Below, piece by piece: positions 54,039-62,929 of a DNA stretch of 64,000 bases. The notes below the pieces were generated by a model. That model did not search any database. It saw only the letters and a list, made by a program, of their open reading frames with translations, and was not told the origin of the DNA. The stretch covers positions 1,550,001 to 1,614,000 of the forward strand of contig NZ_WTYP01000001.1 in assembly GCF_009828095.1 (NCBI RefSeq). Direction: 5' to 3'. The position numbers and the translations under genes are program-made. Source of the stretch: Pontixanthobacter luteolus. GTDB taxonomy: Bacteria > Pseudomonadota > Alphaproteobacteria > Sphingomonadales > Sphingomonadaceae. How positions within the stretch are numbered: position 1 is the first letter of the stretch; each line of letters starts with the position of its first letter.

Positions 54039-54044
54039 GGCGTA

Positions 54045-55862
54045 CTAGACCCCCTGGCTGCGCCAGCGCTGGACGGTGCGGTAAACCGCCTCTTCCTCGC
54101 CTCCGCTGCCGGTCCAAAGTTCAACAAAGCTCGGGTCTTCGGATGCCGGCCGTTTGATTTCCTCGAGGTTGTCGAAGCTGACCCGGATCGGGATGGCCAC
54201 GCCCTCGCCGCAGATGATGCATTCGCGGTTGCGCAAGGCCGGGATCGAATCGAGGAAACCGCGCGCACCTTCGGGCATTGCAGCCTTCACGAATGCCTGG
54301 TCACGGTCGTTGTTGAGACGCATGGAGATGATCGTGCCGCACTGCGACAGCACGCCTTCGGCAAGGTCAGATGGACGCTGGGTAATCAGGCCCAGCGAGA
54401 TACCGTACTTACGGCCTTCCTTCGCGATCCGGCCAAGGATATTGCCGACCGACGAGCCATCAGCGTTCTTCTCGTTTGGAACGTATCGGTGGGCCTCCTC
54501 GCATACGAGCAGGATCGGACGGGTCTTTTCGTCGCGGCCCCATATCGCAAAGTCGAACACCAGCCGGCTGAGAACCGCAACCACGGTGGAGGTGATGTCC
54601 GACGGCACGCCCGAGACATCGATAATCGAAATCGGTTTGCCATTGCCGGGCATCCGGAACACCTTGGAAATGAAGTCCGCCATCGTGTCACCCACGAGCA
54701 TGCCGGAGAACATGAACTGGTAACGCGGATCGCCCTTCAGTTCCTCAAGCTTGTTCTTGATGCGCATATACGGCGCGGAATTGGTCGCTTTGTCCAACTT
54801 GCCCATCTGGTCCTGAATTGCGCCGGAAAGGTCGGACAGGAGATAAGGCACCGGCGAATCGACGGTGATCTTGCCCATCGTTTCGGCCAGGCGGTTCTTG
54901 TTGCGTGCCACCAGCAGGCAGCGCGCCAGAATATCGGCGTCGATCTGACGTTCGTTGCCGCGCGAAGTAAGCAGCACCTCGCAATGTTCTTCGAAGTTCA
55001 TCAGCCAATAGGGCATCTGAAGGTTCGTTACGTCGAGGATCTGGCCATTGGTCTTGAACGCTGCGGAATATTCCCCGTGCGGATCAATCATTACGATGTG
55101 ACCATCGGGCGCAGCTTCGCAGATGCGGTGCAGGATAAGCGCGGCGCTGGTCGATTTACCGGTACCGGTCGACCCGAGCAGCGCGAAATGTTTGCCCAGC
55201 ATCGCATCGATGTAAACGCCGGCGCGAATGTCCTTGGTCGGATAAACCGTACCGATCTGGATATTCGAACGTCCATCGCTGGCATAAATCTGTTTGAGAT
55301 CGGAAGTGGTCGCCGGATAGATAAGCGCGCCAGGCACGGGATAGCGGGTCACGCCGCGGCGGAAGCCGTGAATCTTGCCGGTCAGCTTCTCTTCCTGTCC
55401 TTCGCCGAGGAAGTCGATATTGGCGATGATTCCGCCGTTCGAACGGCGATCCTGCCGTTGGTTGCGGACGTTTGCGAGCAGCCAGGCATCACCCACGCGG
55501 ATCTTGATCTGGCTACCAACCTGCCCGGCCAGTGCGATCGATGGATCTTCGTCCTGCATGCACTGGTTTAGACGTTCGAGATCCAGCGCGATTTGCGAGC
55601 CTGAGCCCGCGATTTCCAGAACGACACCAATTGGCTGTTTGGCGTTGTCGGACCTTGCAGTTGGCTTTGCGGGTGCCGGCTGAGCAGATGGCTGCGCAGC
55701 TGGACGCTGGGCCGCCGGTTGCGGCGCGCTATTGGGCGCGGGCTGCGGATTGTGCGGAGCCTCTGACTGAGGCTGAGCAGCCCCACCCGAATTCGCGTTT
55801 GGCGACGCTGCCGGCGTTCCCGCCTGCGGCTGCCTGAAATTGTGATTACCCAATTCGCCCAT
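54045..55862 (-). CDS. HerA-like ATPase with disordered N-terminus
   Basis: A 605-residue P-loop ATPase of the HerA/DUF87 group. Residues 1-75 are Pro/Ala/Gln/Asn-rich and probably disordered. A HAS-barrel-like region (SGSQIALDLERLNQCM; VGSQIKIRVGDAWLL) precedes the RecA-type domain with Walker A LLGSTGTGKSTSAALIL and Walker B-like GHIVMIDPHGEYSAAF; a later conserved stretch is LVCEEAHRYVPNEKNAD and KYGISLGLITQRPSDL. HerA proteins translocate DNA and usually pair with the NurA nuclease; no nurA is near. This branch is common as a stand-alone gene in alphaproteobacteria, so a role in DNA repair or packaging is inferred only. Confidence 0.87.
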   Translation of the reverse strand: MGELGNHNFRQPQAGTPAASPNANSGGAAQPQSEAPHNPQPAPNSAPQPAAQRPAAQPSAQPAPAKPTARSDNAKQPIGVVLEIAGSGSQIALDLERLNQCMQDEDPSIALAGQVGSQIKIRVGDAWLLANVRNQRQDRRSNGGIIANIDFLGEGQEEKLTGKIHGFRRGVTRYPVPGALIYPATTSDLKQIYASDGRSNIQIGTVYPTKDIRAGVYIDAMLGKHFALLGSTGTGKSTSAALILHRICEAAPDGHIVMIDPHGEYSAAFKTNGQILDVTNLQMPYWLMNFEEHCEVLLTSRGNERQIDADILARCLLVARNKNRLAETMGKITVDSPVPYLLSDLSGAIQDQMGKLDKATNSAPYMRIKNKLEELKGDPRYQFMFSGMLVGDTMADFISKVFRMPGNGKPISIIDVSGVPSDITSTVVAVLSRLVFDFAIWGRDEKTRPILLVCEEAHRYVPNEKNADGSSVGNILGRIAKEGRKYGISLGLITQRPSDLAEGVLSQCGTIISMRLNNDRDQAFVKAAMPEGARGFLDSIPALRNRECIICGEGVAIPIRVSFDNLEEIKRPASEDPSFVELWTGSGGEEEAVYRTVQRWRSQGV

Positions 55863-55947
55863 GGTGTGCGCCCAGTTCCCGTTGTGTTTCGGGATACGCG
55901 CTAGCGCGAAAGGGGTTAATATCGGGTCAACTGCCCGGCCAGCGGGC

Positions 55948-56706
55948 TTAAATCAGCGCGAATAACCGGCCGGCGACCCATCCCATGAAGATCGAAAGGC
56001 TGACGGCAAGCAGTCCGTACCAGAACTCTTGTTGCTGCGAAAACAGCTCTACAAAGCGTTCAAACCCGACTTTCTTGACTTCGACTTCAGCAATAGCGGA
56101 GGCGATTACGCGGCCGCGTGTAATGGCGAAAGTTTCCGCAGTATAGGTTCCCGTCTGCACATTCGACGGCAAGGAAATCCGTGCCTGATAGAGCACCTGC
56201 TCGCTGATGCGGACGCCTTCCATCGATTCCTTGTACAATCCTTGCCGCTCTCGCAGATCGACCAGCCCTGCCGTGAAGCGGGCCTGTTCTTCCGGATCGA
56301 TGGTGCCACTGGGGGACAATTGTATGTAGTCGAGCCCCAGTTCATAAATCGCTGCGGTTCTTTCATCGACAATATCTGCAATCCGCGCGGAGGAAGACGC
56401 CACGGCGAAGAAAGAAGGGGCCGAGCGGAACGCCGTGCTTTCAGCGTTCATCCAGATCGGGCCAATGCGTTCTTTTTCGCGCAGACGGATCGGTTCCGAC
56501 GGCCCTTTGAGGATCACAACGATGTCGTATTTTCGGCCAGCCCGCTGACCCGACGGGTCCAGAATGGCGCCAAACAGAATGAGCTCTGTCCCGGTAAAGC
56601 CCTGCCGCACCTGCACCTCGTGCTGGGACACCTCCGGCACGAGGATCGGGTCACGCTGCGCGCTCAGTGCAAAAAAGCACAGGATTATCAGGAACACCCG
56701 GCTCAT
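55948..56706 (-). CDS. TIGR02186 family membrane-anchored protein
   Basis: A 252-residue conserved protein of alphaproteobacteria. It has a signal peptide (SRVFLIILCFFALSAQ), a periplasmic beta-rich domain with family motifs VPEVSQHEVQVRQGFTGTEL and IVVILKGPSEPIRLREKERIGPIWMN (split), and one C-terminal membrane helix (WYGLLAVSLSIFMGWVAGRLF). The start ATG at 56704-56706 overlaps the TauE/SafE stop by four bases. In many genomes this family is linked to TauE/SafE, so it may be a periplasmic partner of that transporter; its function is unproven. Confidence 0.87.
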   Translation of the reverse strand: MSRVFLIILCFFALSAQRDPILVPEVSQHEVQVRQGFTGTELILFGAILDPSGQRAGRKYDIVVILKGPSEPIRLREKERIGPIWMNAESTAFRSAPSFFAVASSSARIADIVDERTAAIYELGLDYIQLSPSGTIDPEEQARFTAGLVDLRERQGLYKESMEGVRISEQVLYQARISLPSNVQTGTYTAETFAITRGRVIASAIAEVEVKKVGFERFVELFSQQQEFWYGLLAVSLSIFMGWVAGRLFALI

Positions 56707-57617
56707 AGCGGCGACACCGTGTAAATCTCGTCCGGTTGAACACCCAGTCCGAAAAGCATTCTGAGCGCGACAAGCAGAACGATCACCGCGAGCGCAAGGC
56801 GCAACCATTCAGGTTTGACCTTCTGCGCCACCTGCGTGCCGATCTGCGCCCCGGTCACAGAGCCGAGCAGGAGAAACGCCGCCAAAACAATGTCCACCGC
56901 CTGGGTTGTCAAAGCGTGCATCATTGTAGTCGCCATGGTCACGAACAGAATATTGAACAGCGACGTACCGACCACGACACCCGCGCTCATGCCGAGAATG
57001 TACAGCATGGCCGGAACCAGAATGAAGCCGCCGCCAACGCCCATCAGCATGGTGAGAATGCCGACCAGAATGCCGAGAATGAGCGGCGCGAAGGGCGAGA
57101 TATACAGACCGGAGCGATAGAACCGCCAACGCAGGGGCAATGCGGTCACCAGCGGGTGATGCCGCCGCTTCGGCGCGCTGCGCGAGGTAGATCCCTGCGC
57201 TGGCCGGATCGATTCCATCGCTTCCTTCGCCATCAGAGAACCAATGGTCCCCAGCATGACGACGTAAAGAATGTTGATCACAACATCGATCTGACCGGCG
57301 GCTTGCAAGAAGCGGAACAGGATCGCCCCGATCCCGGCGCCGAAAATACCACCGACAACGGTGACCCCGCCCAGCTTGTAGTCAACGCCCTTGCGCTTGC
57401 TGTGAGCGAAGACCCCGGACACGCTGGCACCGGTAACCTGGGTAGAAGCCGACGCAGCCGCAACCGTTGGCGGGATACCATAAAAGATCAGCAATGGCGT
57501 TGTGAGAAATCCCCCGCCGACCCCGAACAGGCCGGACAGGATGCCGGTCAGCATACCCAAAGCGACGATCCAGATGCCGTTCACCGACAGGTTCGCAATG
57601 GGCAGATAAAGATCCAT
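56703..57617 (-). CDS. Sulfite exporter TauE/SafE family transporter
   Basis: A 304-residue membrane protein with about eight hydrophobic helices in two similar halves. The first half holds GMLTGILSGLFGVGGGFLTTPLLIFYGIPPTVAAA (split) and the second half GILVGILTMLMGVGGGFILVPAMLYILGM (split); the duplicated FGVGGGF/MGVGGGF motifs are the hallmark of TauE/SafE. Members export sulfite or organosulfonates or carry related anions. It is co-translated with the TIGR02186 gene. The substrate cannot be told from sequence. Confidence 0.92.
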   Translation of the reverse strand: MDLYLPIANLSVNGIWIVALGMLTGILSGLFGVGGGFLTTPLLIFYGIPPTVAAASASTQVTGASVSGVFAHSKRKGVDYKLGGVTVVGGIFGAGIGAILFRFLQAAGQIDVVINILYVVMLGTIGSLMAKEAMESIRPAQGSTSRSAPKRRHHPLVTALPLRWRFYRSGLYISPFAPLILGILVGILTMLMGVGGGFILVPAMLYILGMSAGVVVGTSLFNILFVTMATTMMHALTTQAVDIVLAAFLLLGSVTGAQIGTQVAQKVKPEWLRLALAVIVLLVALRMLFGLGVQPDEIYTVSPL

Positions 57618-57662
57618 GGCCCGCCCTACCGCACGCGTGCGGCAGGTGAAAGGTGAAACGGT

Positions 57663-58802
57663 TCAAAATCCGGTCGAAAGCGTGACTGCGATTCCTGAAT
57701 CGGGCTGCGCGTCTCCGGCCACTCGGTGCCTGTAGTCCATCGATAGTCGCACAGGGGCCCGGTCGAGATTGAAATTGGCACTGATGCCAGGTCCGGCATC
57801 GAGCCTTTCGGCACCCTCTTGCGCCCCGCCCCATACACCGGCGCCCAGCCTCAGTTCAGCACCGCCGACCTGCGCCAACTTGTGATCTAGTCTCACTTGC
57901 CCGTCGACAAAGGCGGTTTCAAAATTGCCGCCGACATAGCCCGCTTGGACATATGCCTCAGCCCGCAGGCCAAGCGGCAATTGCGCTGGCGGCAGCTCGG
58001 TCACGGCAAATACGGCTGGCCGGATCTCCGTGCCAGACGCATTGCGCGACAACCTTGCTTCGGCATGGAGCGCCACCGGGATCTGCGGCACCGGCCGTGC
58101 CGCGGCTCCAAGCGCAATATCGCCCTCCTCGCCTTGGGAAATTGCCTTGGTGACCCGCGCATAGGCAACGGGCTTATAGCTGCTGTGCGGATCGAGCCGG
58201 TACCGCATGACTGCGCCGACCTGACTGCCACCATAACTCGGTGCCAGCACGCCTGCAGCTGTCGGGAGGCCATCTTGAGAACGGAAAAATGCCCATCCAT
58301 CGAATGACCAACGCTTTTCACGCTTACTTGCGCCTCGGACAGAATTGGGTCGAGACAAGTCATTCCTTTTGGCCGGCTGCGAGACCGTTAGTGAATTTTG
58401 CACGCTTGTTAACGTAGCTCTGCGCGGCGCCTCAGTTGCAGATGCTGGCGAAGCAACCACTGACGGCAGTCGCAAGCCCATAGTTTCTGGAGCGGGCGCG
58501 CTACGGGAATTTCGGATCAATTTGCGGTCCGCGCTCACCTGCACGCGAGAAACGGCGTTGGAGATGCGGCGCACCGTCTCTGTGCCGGCTGCGGTATCAG
58601 ATGCCTCGTCATCGTTTGCCTTGCGGGTATTGGCCGCGATCTCAGGCCCGGCCAACCGCACAGGCGCAGCATCGCCCGCCGCCCCATCCGCCGGATCAAA
58701 CGGAGAATGCCAAAGCGTCACACGCAGAGCGATCCACAAGGCAAGCACTGCGGCCAGCGCCACTAGCGGCGCACCCTTGCGCCGCACCCTGATTATAGTC
58801 AT
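57663..58802 (-). CDS. Outer-membrane protein, NfrA C-terminus-like
   Basis: A 379-residue protein with an N-terminal hydrophobic segment (PLVALAAVLALWIALRVTLW), a ~130-residue Ala/Ser/Arg-rich linker, and a C-terminal half that looks like an outer-membrane barrel (SYKPVAYARVTKAISQGEEG; AELRLGAGVWGGAQEGAERLDAG; ending VTLSTGF). The GAGVWGGAQEG... pattern and terminal aromatic residue resemble the C-terminal domain of NfrA, the phage N4 receptor and exopolysaccharide export protein. The TPR part of NfrA is missing. It overlaps the NfrB-like gene by four bases, which supports the pairing; the assignment is an inference. Confidence 0.6.
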   Translation of the reverse strand: MTIIRVRRKGAPLVALAAVLALWIALRVTLWHSPFDPADGAAGDAAPVRLAGPEIAANTRKANDDEASDTAAGTETVRRISNAVSRVQVSADRKLIRNSRSAPAPETMGLRLPSVVASPASATEAPRRATLTSVQNSLTVSQPAKRNDLSRPNSVRGASKREKRWSFDGWAFFRSQDGLPTAAGVLAPSYGGSQVGAVMRYRLDPHSSYKPVAYARVTKAISQGEEGDIALGAAARPVPQIPVALHAEARLSRNASGTEIRPAVFAVTELPPAQLPLGLRAEAYVQAGYVGGNFETAFVDGQVRLDHKLAQVGGAELRLGAGVWGGAQEGAERLDAGPGISANFNLDRAPVRLSMDYRHRVAGDAQPDSGIAVTLSTGF

Positions 58803-60208
58803 CGGCTGCCTCTGCCTGCTGCAAGTACTCCCGAGTGCGTTGCAGGGTGGGCCGAATGGTCGGTCTTGTCCCAGCGCGGCGCCTCTCCGGACAGTGTCGC
58901 CACATAAGCCATCAAGGCACGGCGGCCAGCCATGATCGCGATGATGTTTGCAACCGGTATGCGCAAGATCGCGAGCAGCCCCTCGCCTATTCCATATTCA
59001 CGCGCCGTGAATGCAAAACGCCACACAGCACGCCATGCAAAACTTATGAAGTTCAGCGCCAGCACCGCGCGCAACAAGGCATTCAACTCCATCGACGGAC
59101 CTTGCCAGAAAGCATTGAGCGCCCAGACAATCGCAGAAAGCACCAGCAGCAAATATGCCGCGGCCAGCACCAGAGCCGTGAACGGGCCGCGCCTGTCACG
59201 CAAACGCATCCAGAATTCACTGGGCTTCCCGCTCCATCCGAGATGGTCCCACCCCTGAAAAGCGATGCCGTGCACCCAGCGCGTTTTCTGCCGAACAGCC
59301 TGATCGAGTCTGGCCGGGAAACACGCACGGGTTGCAATCAATCGGCCGTCTTCGTGCCGCATCCGCACGAACCGGCCACTACCGCCCAGTTCCGCGACCC
59401 CCAGGCCCAATTCGTAATCCTCTGTCAGACTGCCATCAGCAAAGGGCCTCTGGCCGCCGTTTTGCTCCGCTAGCTTAGTCAGCATTCCTCGGGAGATCGC
59501 GCAACCGACCCCGGCTAGAGGCATGCCCGCACCGAGCGCATCGCGGACCACCATGGCCTTGCCATGCGCCTCGGCGAATTCTTCGCAATAATGCCCGGCG
59601 ATCCACGGTGAGGTCGGTTGCGGTTCTGGCAAGACCGGCAATTGGACGATGTCCACCGTCTGCATCGACCGGTCAATCAGCGTCAAAGCCGCCGGATCGA
59701 CCATATCCTCTGCATCATGCAGCAGCACCATGCTCGCCTGCCTGCCCGTGCGCGCCTCGTCCGTCTGAAGCGCGGCATAGAGGCTGTTCAGACAGTCGGC
59801 CTTGGTCGTAGGACCGGGTTTGCGCTGAACCACAATTCGCAGCCGCGAGTCGGTTCCGCCTGCAACCGCAGCAGCAGCGAGAGTTGCCGGGTCGTTGTCA
59901 TAACAGCCGACATACATGCGCAGCTGGTTATGCGGCCACACCGCCAGCGCATGACGGATCGTTGTGCCGATAACCGCGGCTTCCTGCCACGTGGGTATGA
60001 AAACCGCTGCCGGGCCGCTTAATTCCAGCTCGCTTTCATGTTCAGGCGCGAGGGTCTCCGTCCGCGCCCGGCCTGTCAGTTTCAACCAGATCCAGGCGAA
60101 ATCGACAGTTATTTCATCCAAAGCCCCGATAAGAAAAAAAGCGCCCGCAAATAACAAAAGCTCTTGCTGAACCAGTACAAGCCATTCGGCCCCTGAATAT
60201 TCGATCAA
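58799..60208 (-). CDS. NfrB-like inner-membrane glycosyltransferase
   Basis: A 469-residue family 2 glycosyltransferase similar to the N-terminal part of NfrB. It has an N-terminal helix (LLLFAGAFFLIGALDEITVDF), then the catalytic domain: AVFIPTWQEAAVIGTTIRHAL, RMYVGCYDNDPATLAA, the metal-binding LLHDAEDMVDPAALTLID, a TEDYELGLGV acceptor motif and the RQKTRWVHGIAFQGWD segment of processive enzymes. Three or four C-terminal helices follow. NfrB of E. coli has an extra ~250-residue C-terminal (cyclic-di-GMP-binding) region that is absent. The start appears to be a TTG at 60206-60208, so its position is uncertain. It likely makes an envelope polysaccharide with the downstream protein. Confidence 0.8.
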   Translation of the reverse strand: MIEYSGAEWLVLVQQELLLFAGAFFLIGALDEITVDFAWIWLKLTGRARTETLAPEHESELELSGPAAVFIPTWQEAAVIGTTIRHALAVWPHNQLRMYVGCYDNDPATLAAAAVAGGTDSRLRIVVQRKPGPTTKADCLNSLYAALQTDEARTGRQASMVLLHDAEDMVDPAALTLIDRSMQTVDIVQLPVLPEPQPTSPWIAGHYCEEFAEAHGKAMVVRDALGAGMPLAGVGCAISRGMLTKLAEQNGGQRPFADGSLTEDYELGLGVAELGGSGRFVRMRHEDGRLIATRACFPARLDQAVRQKTRWVHGIAFQGWDHLGWSGKPSEFWMRLRDRRGPFTALVLAAAYLLLVLSAIVWALNAFWQGPSMELNALLRAVLALNFISFAWRAVWRFAFTAREYGIGEGLLAILRIPVANIIAIMAGRRALMAYVATLSGEAPRWDKTDHSAHPATHSGVLAAGRGSR

Positions 60209-60313
60209 TGCTTGTCCGACCCCCGGAAAGTGAGGTCCTCATCACAAATACGCGTATCGGAGGCTGCCGGGCCTTGCAACGGAGAAAAGATTGGGGGATG
60301 GGGCACAGCAGAC

Positions 60314-61540
60314 ATGGCCCAAACAAAATTACCTCTTCGCTCCGTCTTTGCCCCTGTACGCGCGCTGTTCGTAAGCGACGCCTCGGCAGGCGTCCTGCTC
60401 ATCCTTGTGGCAGCCGCCGCCATGCTGGCTGCGAATTCTGAACTCGCATCGGAATACAGCCTGCTGTTCAACGGCAAGCTCGGATGGACCCCGATCCCGA
60501 AACTCGACACGCTCCACTATTGGATCAACGATGGTTTGATGGCGATTTTCTTCTTCGTCGTCGGGCTCGAGGTTAAGCGGGAAATCATTTGCGGGCAGCT
60601 GTCCTCGCCTGAGCAGCGGCGTCTGCCCATACTGGCCGCGATTGCCGGAATGCTGGCACCGGCCGCAGTCTATGTATTCATCGTTGGCCCAGATTCCGAA
60701 CTGACCCGCGGCTGGGCCATCCCGGCCGCGACCGACATTGCTTTTGCAATGGGCGTGCTCGGCCTGCTTGGCAGCCGTGTTCCGGCTTCGCTCCGCCTGT
60801 TCCTGCTGACGGTTGCCATCGTCGACGATATCGGTGCCGTCATGGTGATCGCGGCGTTCTATACCGCCAATATCAAGATGGCCTGGTTGGTCGCTTCGAT
60901 TGTCGTTGTCGGCGTGATGATGGCGATGAACCGCATGCATGTCAGCCGGATTTTCCCATATATTCTGGTCGCTCTGGTGCTTTGGTTCTGCGTACTCAAT
61001 TCAGGTGTTCATGCGACAATTGCGGGCGTGGTTGCCGCGCTGACCGTCCCGATGCACCGCAAGGACGGGAACAGTCTGCTGGAGAAGATCGAACATGGCC
61101 TTGCCCCGTGGAGCGCCTATGCGATTGTGCCCATCTTCGGTTTCGCCAATGCCGGCGTGAACTTGAGCGGGATCGGTATGGACAAGATGCTGGATCCGTT
61201 GCCGCTGGCAGTTGCAGCGGGCCTCGTGTTCGGCAAGCAGCTGGGTATTTTCACGATCATCGTGCTGGCTGCAAAGGTTGGCTTTGCCAAACCGCCAAAG
61301 GGTGCCAGTTGGGCTGAAATCTGGGGCGTTTCCGTGCTGTGCGGGATCGGCTTTACCATGTCGCTGTTCATCGGCGAACTTGCCTTCACCGGATCTAACG
61401 AAGCGGCTCGCCTCCTCAGGGACGAAGCCAAGATTGGTATTCTGGCCGGATCGGTTATCTCGGCAGTGCTCGGCTTCGTGATCCTCAGGCTCACCACCGA
61501 ACATCCCAATGATCGCAGCGCGGAACCCGATCCCGCCTGA
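60314..61540 (+). CDS. nhaA: Na+/H+ antiporter NhaA
   Basis: Inner-membrane antiporter that uses the proton gradient to expel sodium and control pH. The 408-residue protein from the ATG at 60314 has about 12 helices. The key sites are visible: ATDIAFAMGVLGLLG with the Asp of helix IV, and VAIVDDIGAVMVIAAFY with the two adjacent aspartates of the ion site. The start at 60314 gives AQTKLPLRSVFAPVRALF, typical of the family; an in-frame reading could begin at 60212 but adds 34 untypical residues. It converges on gloA with a weak hairpin between. Confidence 0.93.
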   Translation: MAQTKLPLRSVFAPVRALFVSDASAGVLLILVAAAAMLAANSELASEYSLLFNGKLGWTPIPKLDTLHYWINDGLMAIFFFVVGLEVKREIICGQLSSPEQRRLPILAAIAGMLAPAAVYVFIVGPDSELTRGWAIPAATDIAFAMGVLGLLGSRVPASLRLFLLTVAIVDDIGAVMVIAAFYTANIKMAWLVASIVVVGVMMAMNRMHVSRIFPYILVALVLWFCVLNSGVHATIAGVVAALTVPMHRKDGNSLLEKIEHGLAPWSAYAIVPIFGFANAGVNLSGIGMDKMLDPLPLAVAAGLVFGKQLGIFTIIVLAAKVGFAKPPKGASWAEIWGVSVLCGIGFTMSLFIGELAFTGSNEAARLLRDEAKIGILAGSVISAVLGFVILRLTTEHPNDRSAEPDPA

Positions 61541-61572
61541 TCAAAATCCTGTTACCGGGCAGATGAATACCG

Positions 61573-61600
61573 CCGGGAGCCTCACCAGCTCCCGGTGTTT
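61573..61600 (+). terminator. Possible terminator of nhaA overlapping the gloA stop
   Basis: CCGGGAGC (61573-61580) and GCTCCCGG (61588-61595) form an 8-bp stem followed by TGTTTT. It overlaps the last codons of the convergent gloA gene. Confidence 0.55.
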
Positions 61601-62019
61601 TCCATGCTTGCCCAAGGTTCCTGCGCGGGCAAATTGCCATCCTGCAAAAGCTCGACAGAGATCCCATCTGGCGAACGCACAAACGCCATATGGCCATCAC
61701 GCGGCGGGCGGTTGATCGTGACCCCTGCATCCATCAGGCGCCGGCACGTTTCGTAAATATCATCGACGCGGTATGCGAGGTGGCCGAAATTGCGGCCGCC
61801 TTCGTATTGTTCGGGTTCGCTGCCGTCTTCTGCGGGCCAATTGTATGTTAGCTCGACCTCAGCCACACCTTCCTGTCCGGGCGCCGCGAGGAAGATCAGG
61901 GTGAAACGTCCCGCCTCCACATCGAAGCGGCGGACTTCCTCGAGACCAATCAGCTTGAAAAAATCGACCGTCGCATCCGGATCGGTCACGCGGATCATGC
62001 TGTGAAGATATTTGGTCAT
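61582..62019 (-). CDS. gloA: Lactoylglutathione lyase (glyoxalase I)
   Basis: Detoxifies methylglyoxal as its glutathione hemithioacetal. The 145-residue protein is a vicinal-oxygen-chelate enzyme with two paired beta-alpha-beta modules: KYLHSMIRVTDPDATVDFFK at the N-terminus (metal His in LHS) and FGHLAYRVDDIYETCRRLMD in the second, with VELTYN and IRSPDGISVELLQ-like (VRSPDGISVELLQ) segments carrying the metal-binding Glu residues. The ATG at 62017-62019 is chosen because it starts directly at the first conserved strand. Confidence 0.88.
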   Translation of the reverse strand: MTKYLHSMIRVTDPDATVDFFKLIGLEEVRRFDVEAGRFTLIFLAAPGQEGVAEVELTYNWPAEDGSEPEQYEGGRNFGHLAYRVDDIYETCRRLMDAGVTINRPPRDGHMAFVRSPDGISVELLQDGNLPAQEPWASMENTGSW

Positions 62020-62113
62020 CGCTGGTAAACTCCATTCGTCGCTATTCAAGCACAGTTCATCGTCAGATGGTATCCCAAGCTCGGTCGCCAGAACCGCAAC
62101 TGGGAGGACATGA

Positions 62114-62863
62114 ATGACTGATATCAGTGAAACACCCACCGCCGCCACCACCTTCTGGCGGGATCCCGAAAATCGCCGATGGATAGGCAGTTCGGCGATA
62201 ATTGCCGCCGGACTGATCGCGGGCGGCTTCCTGCTGGGCGACGGGCTTGTCCGCGCGAAGGACGCTGACCGGTCGGTCACCGTGCGCGGCCTCGATGAAC
62301 GCGAAGTGGTGGCTGATCTCGCGACCTGGACAATCTCTTATTCCGCCACGGCTTCCAACCTTCAATCGGCCCAGTCGGGGGTCGACCGCGACAGCGAAGC
62401 TATCCGGAAGTTCTTCAAGGAAATCGGCTTTCCAGAAAACGCATTGGAGCCGACCGGCGTCAACGTGAATTACTATACCGACAATGGCGTGCCGCGTTAC
62501 ACGGTCAGGCAGCGTATGACCTTGCGGAGCAAGAACATCGAACTGGCCCAGAAGGCCGTCAAACAGCAGGTCGATCTGGTCCGCAGCGGTGTGGTTCTGG
62601 AAGACGGATCAGGCATGTCTTACACCTTCACCGGGTTGAACGACGTCAAGCCGGAAATGGTCGCAGCTGCAACTAAGGACGCACGGGCTTCTGCAGAACA
62701 ATTCGCGAAAGATAGCGGCGCCTCTGTCGGCAGTATCCGCAAGGCGACCCAAGGCTATTTTTCGATCAATGCACGCGACGGAGATGGCGGCGGATGGGGA
62801 GTAAGCGATACGCCCTATAAGAAGGTCCGCGTAGTCACGACCGTCGATTTTTCACTGGAATAG
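62114..62863 (+). CDS. SIMPL domain (DUF541) membrane-anchored protein
   Basis: A 249-residue protein of the SIMPL/DUF541 family. One N-terminal membrane helix (IGSSAIIAAGLIAGGFLLGDG) anchors a periplasmic domain with the family features SVTVRGLDEREVVADLATWTIS, MTLRSKNIELAQKAVKQQVDLV and AQFAKDSGASVGSIRKATQG-like sequence (EQFAKDSGASVGSIRKATQG). It closely matches the group that starts with a membrane helix in alphaproteobacteria. Relatives protect against oxidative or envelope stress, but function is not established. A terminator follows, shared with the porin. Confidence 0.88.
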   Translation: MTDISETPTAATTFWRDPENRRWIGSSAIIAAGLIAGGFLLGDGLVRAKDADRSVTVRGLDEREVVADLATWTISYSATASNLQSAQSGVDRDSEAIRKFFKEIGFPENALEPTGVNVNYYTDNGVPRYTVRQRMTLRSKNIELAQKAVKQQVDLVRSGVVLEDGSGMSYTFTGLNDVKPEMVAAATKDARASAEQFAKDSGASVGSIRKATQGYFSINARDGDGGGWGVSDTPYKKVRVVTTVDFSLE

Positions 62864-62871
62864 CAGGCAAA

Positions 62872-62908
62872 AAAGGGCCCGCGCCTCCCCCTAAGGAGCG
62901 GGCCCTTT
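62872..62908. terminator. Bidirectional terminator between SIMPL gene and porin
   Basis: AAAGGGCCCGC (62872-62882) pairs with GCGGGCCCTTT (62898-62908), an 11-bp stem. On the minus strand it is followed by TTTTTTGCC, so it serves the porin best. Confidence 0.85.
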
Positions 62909-62929
62909 CGTATAGCCCAAGTGGACGAA

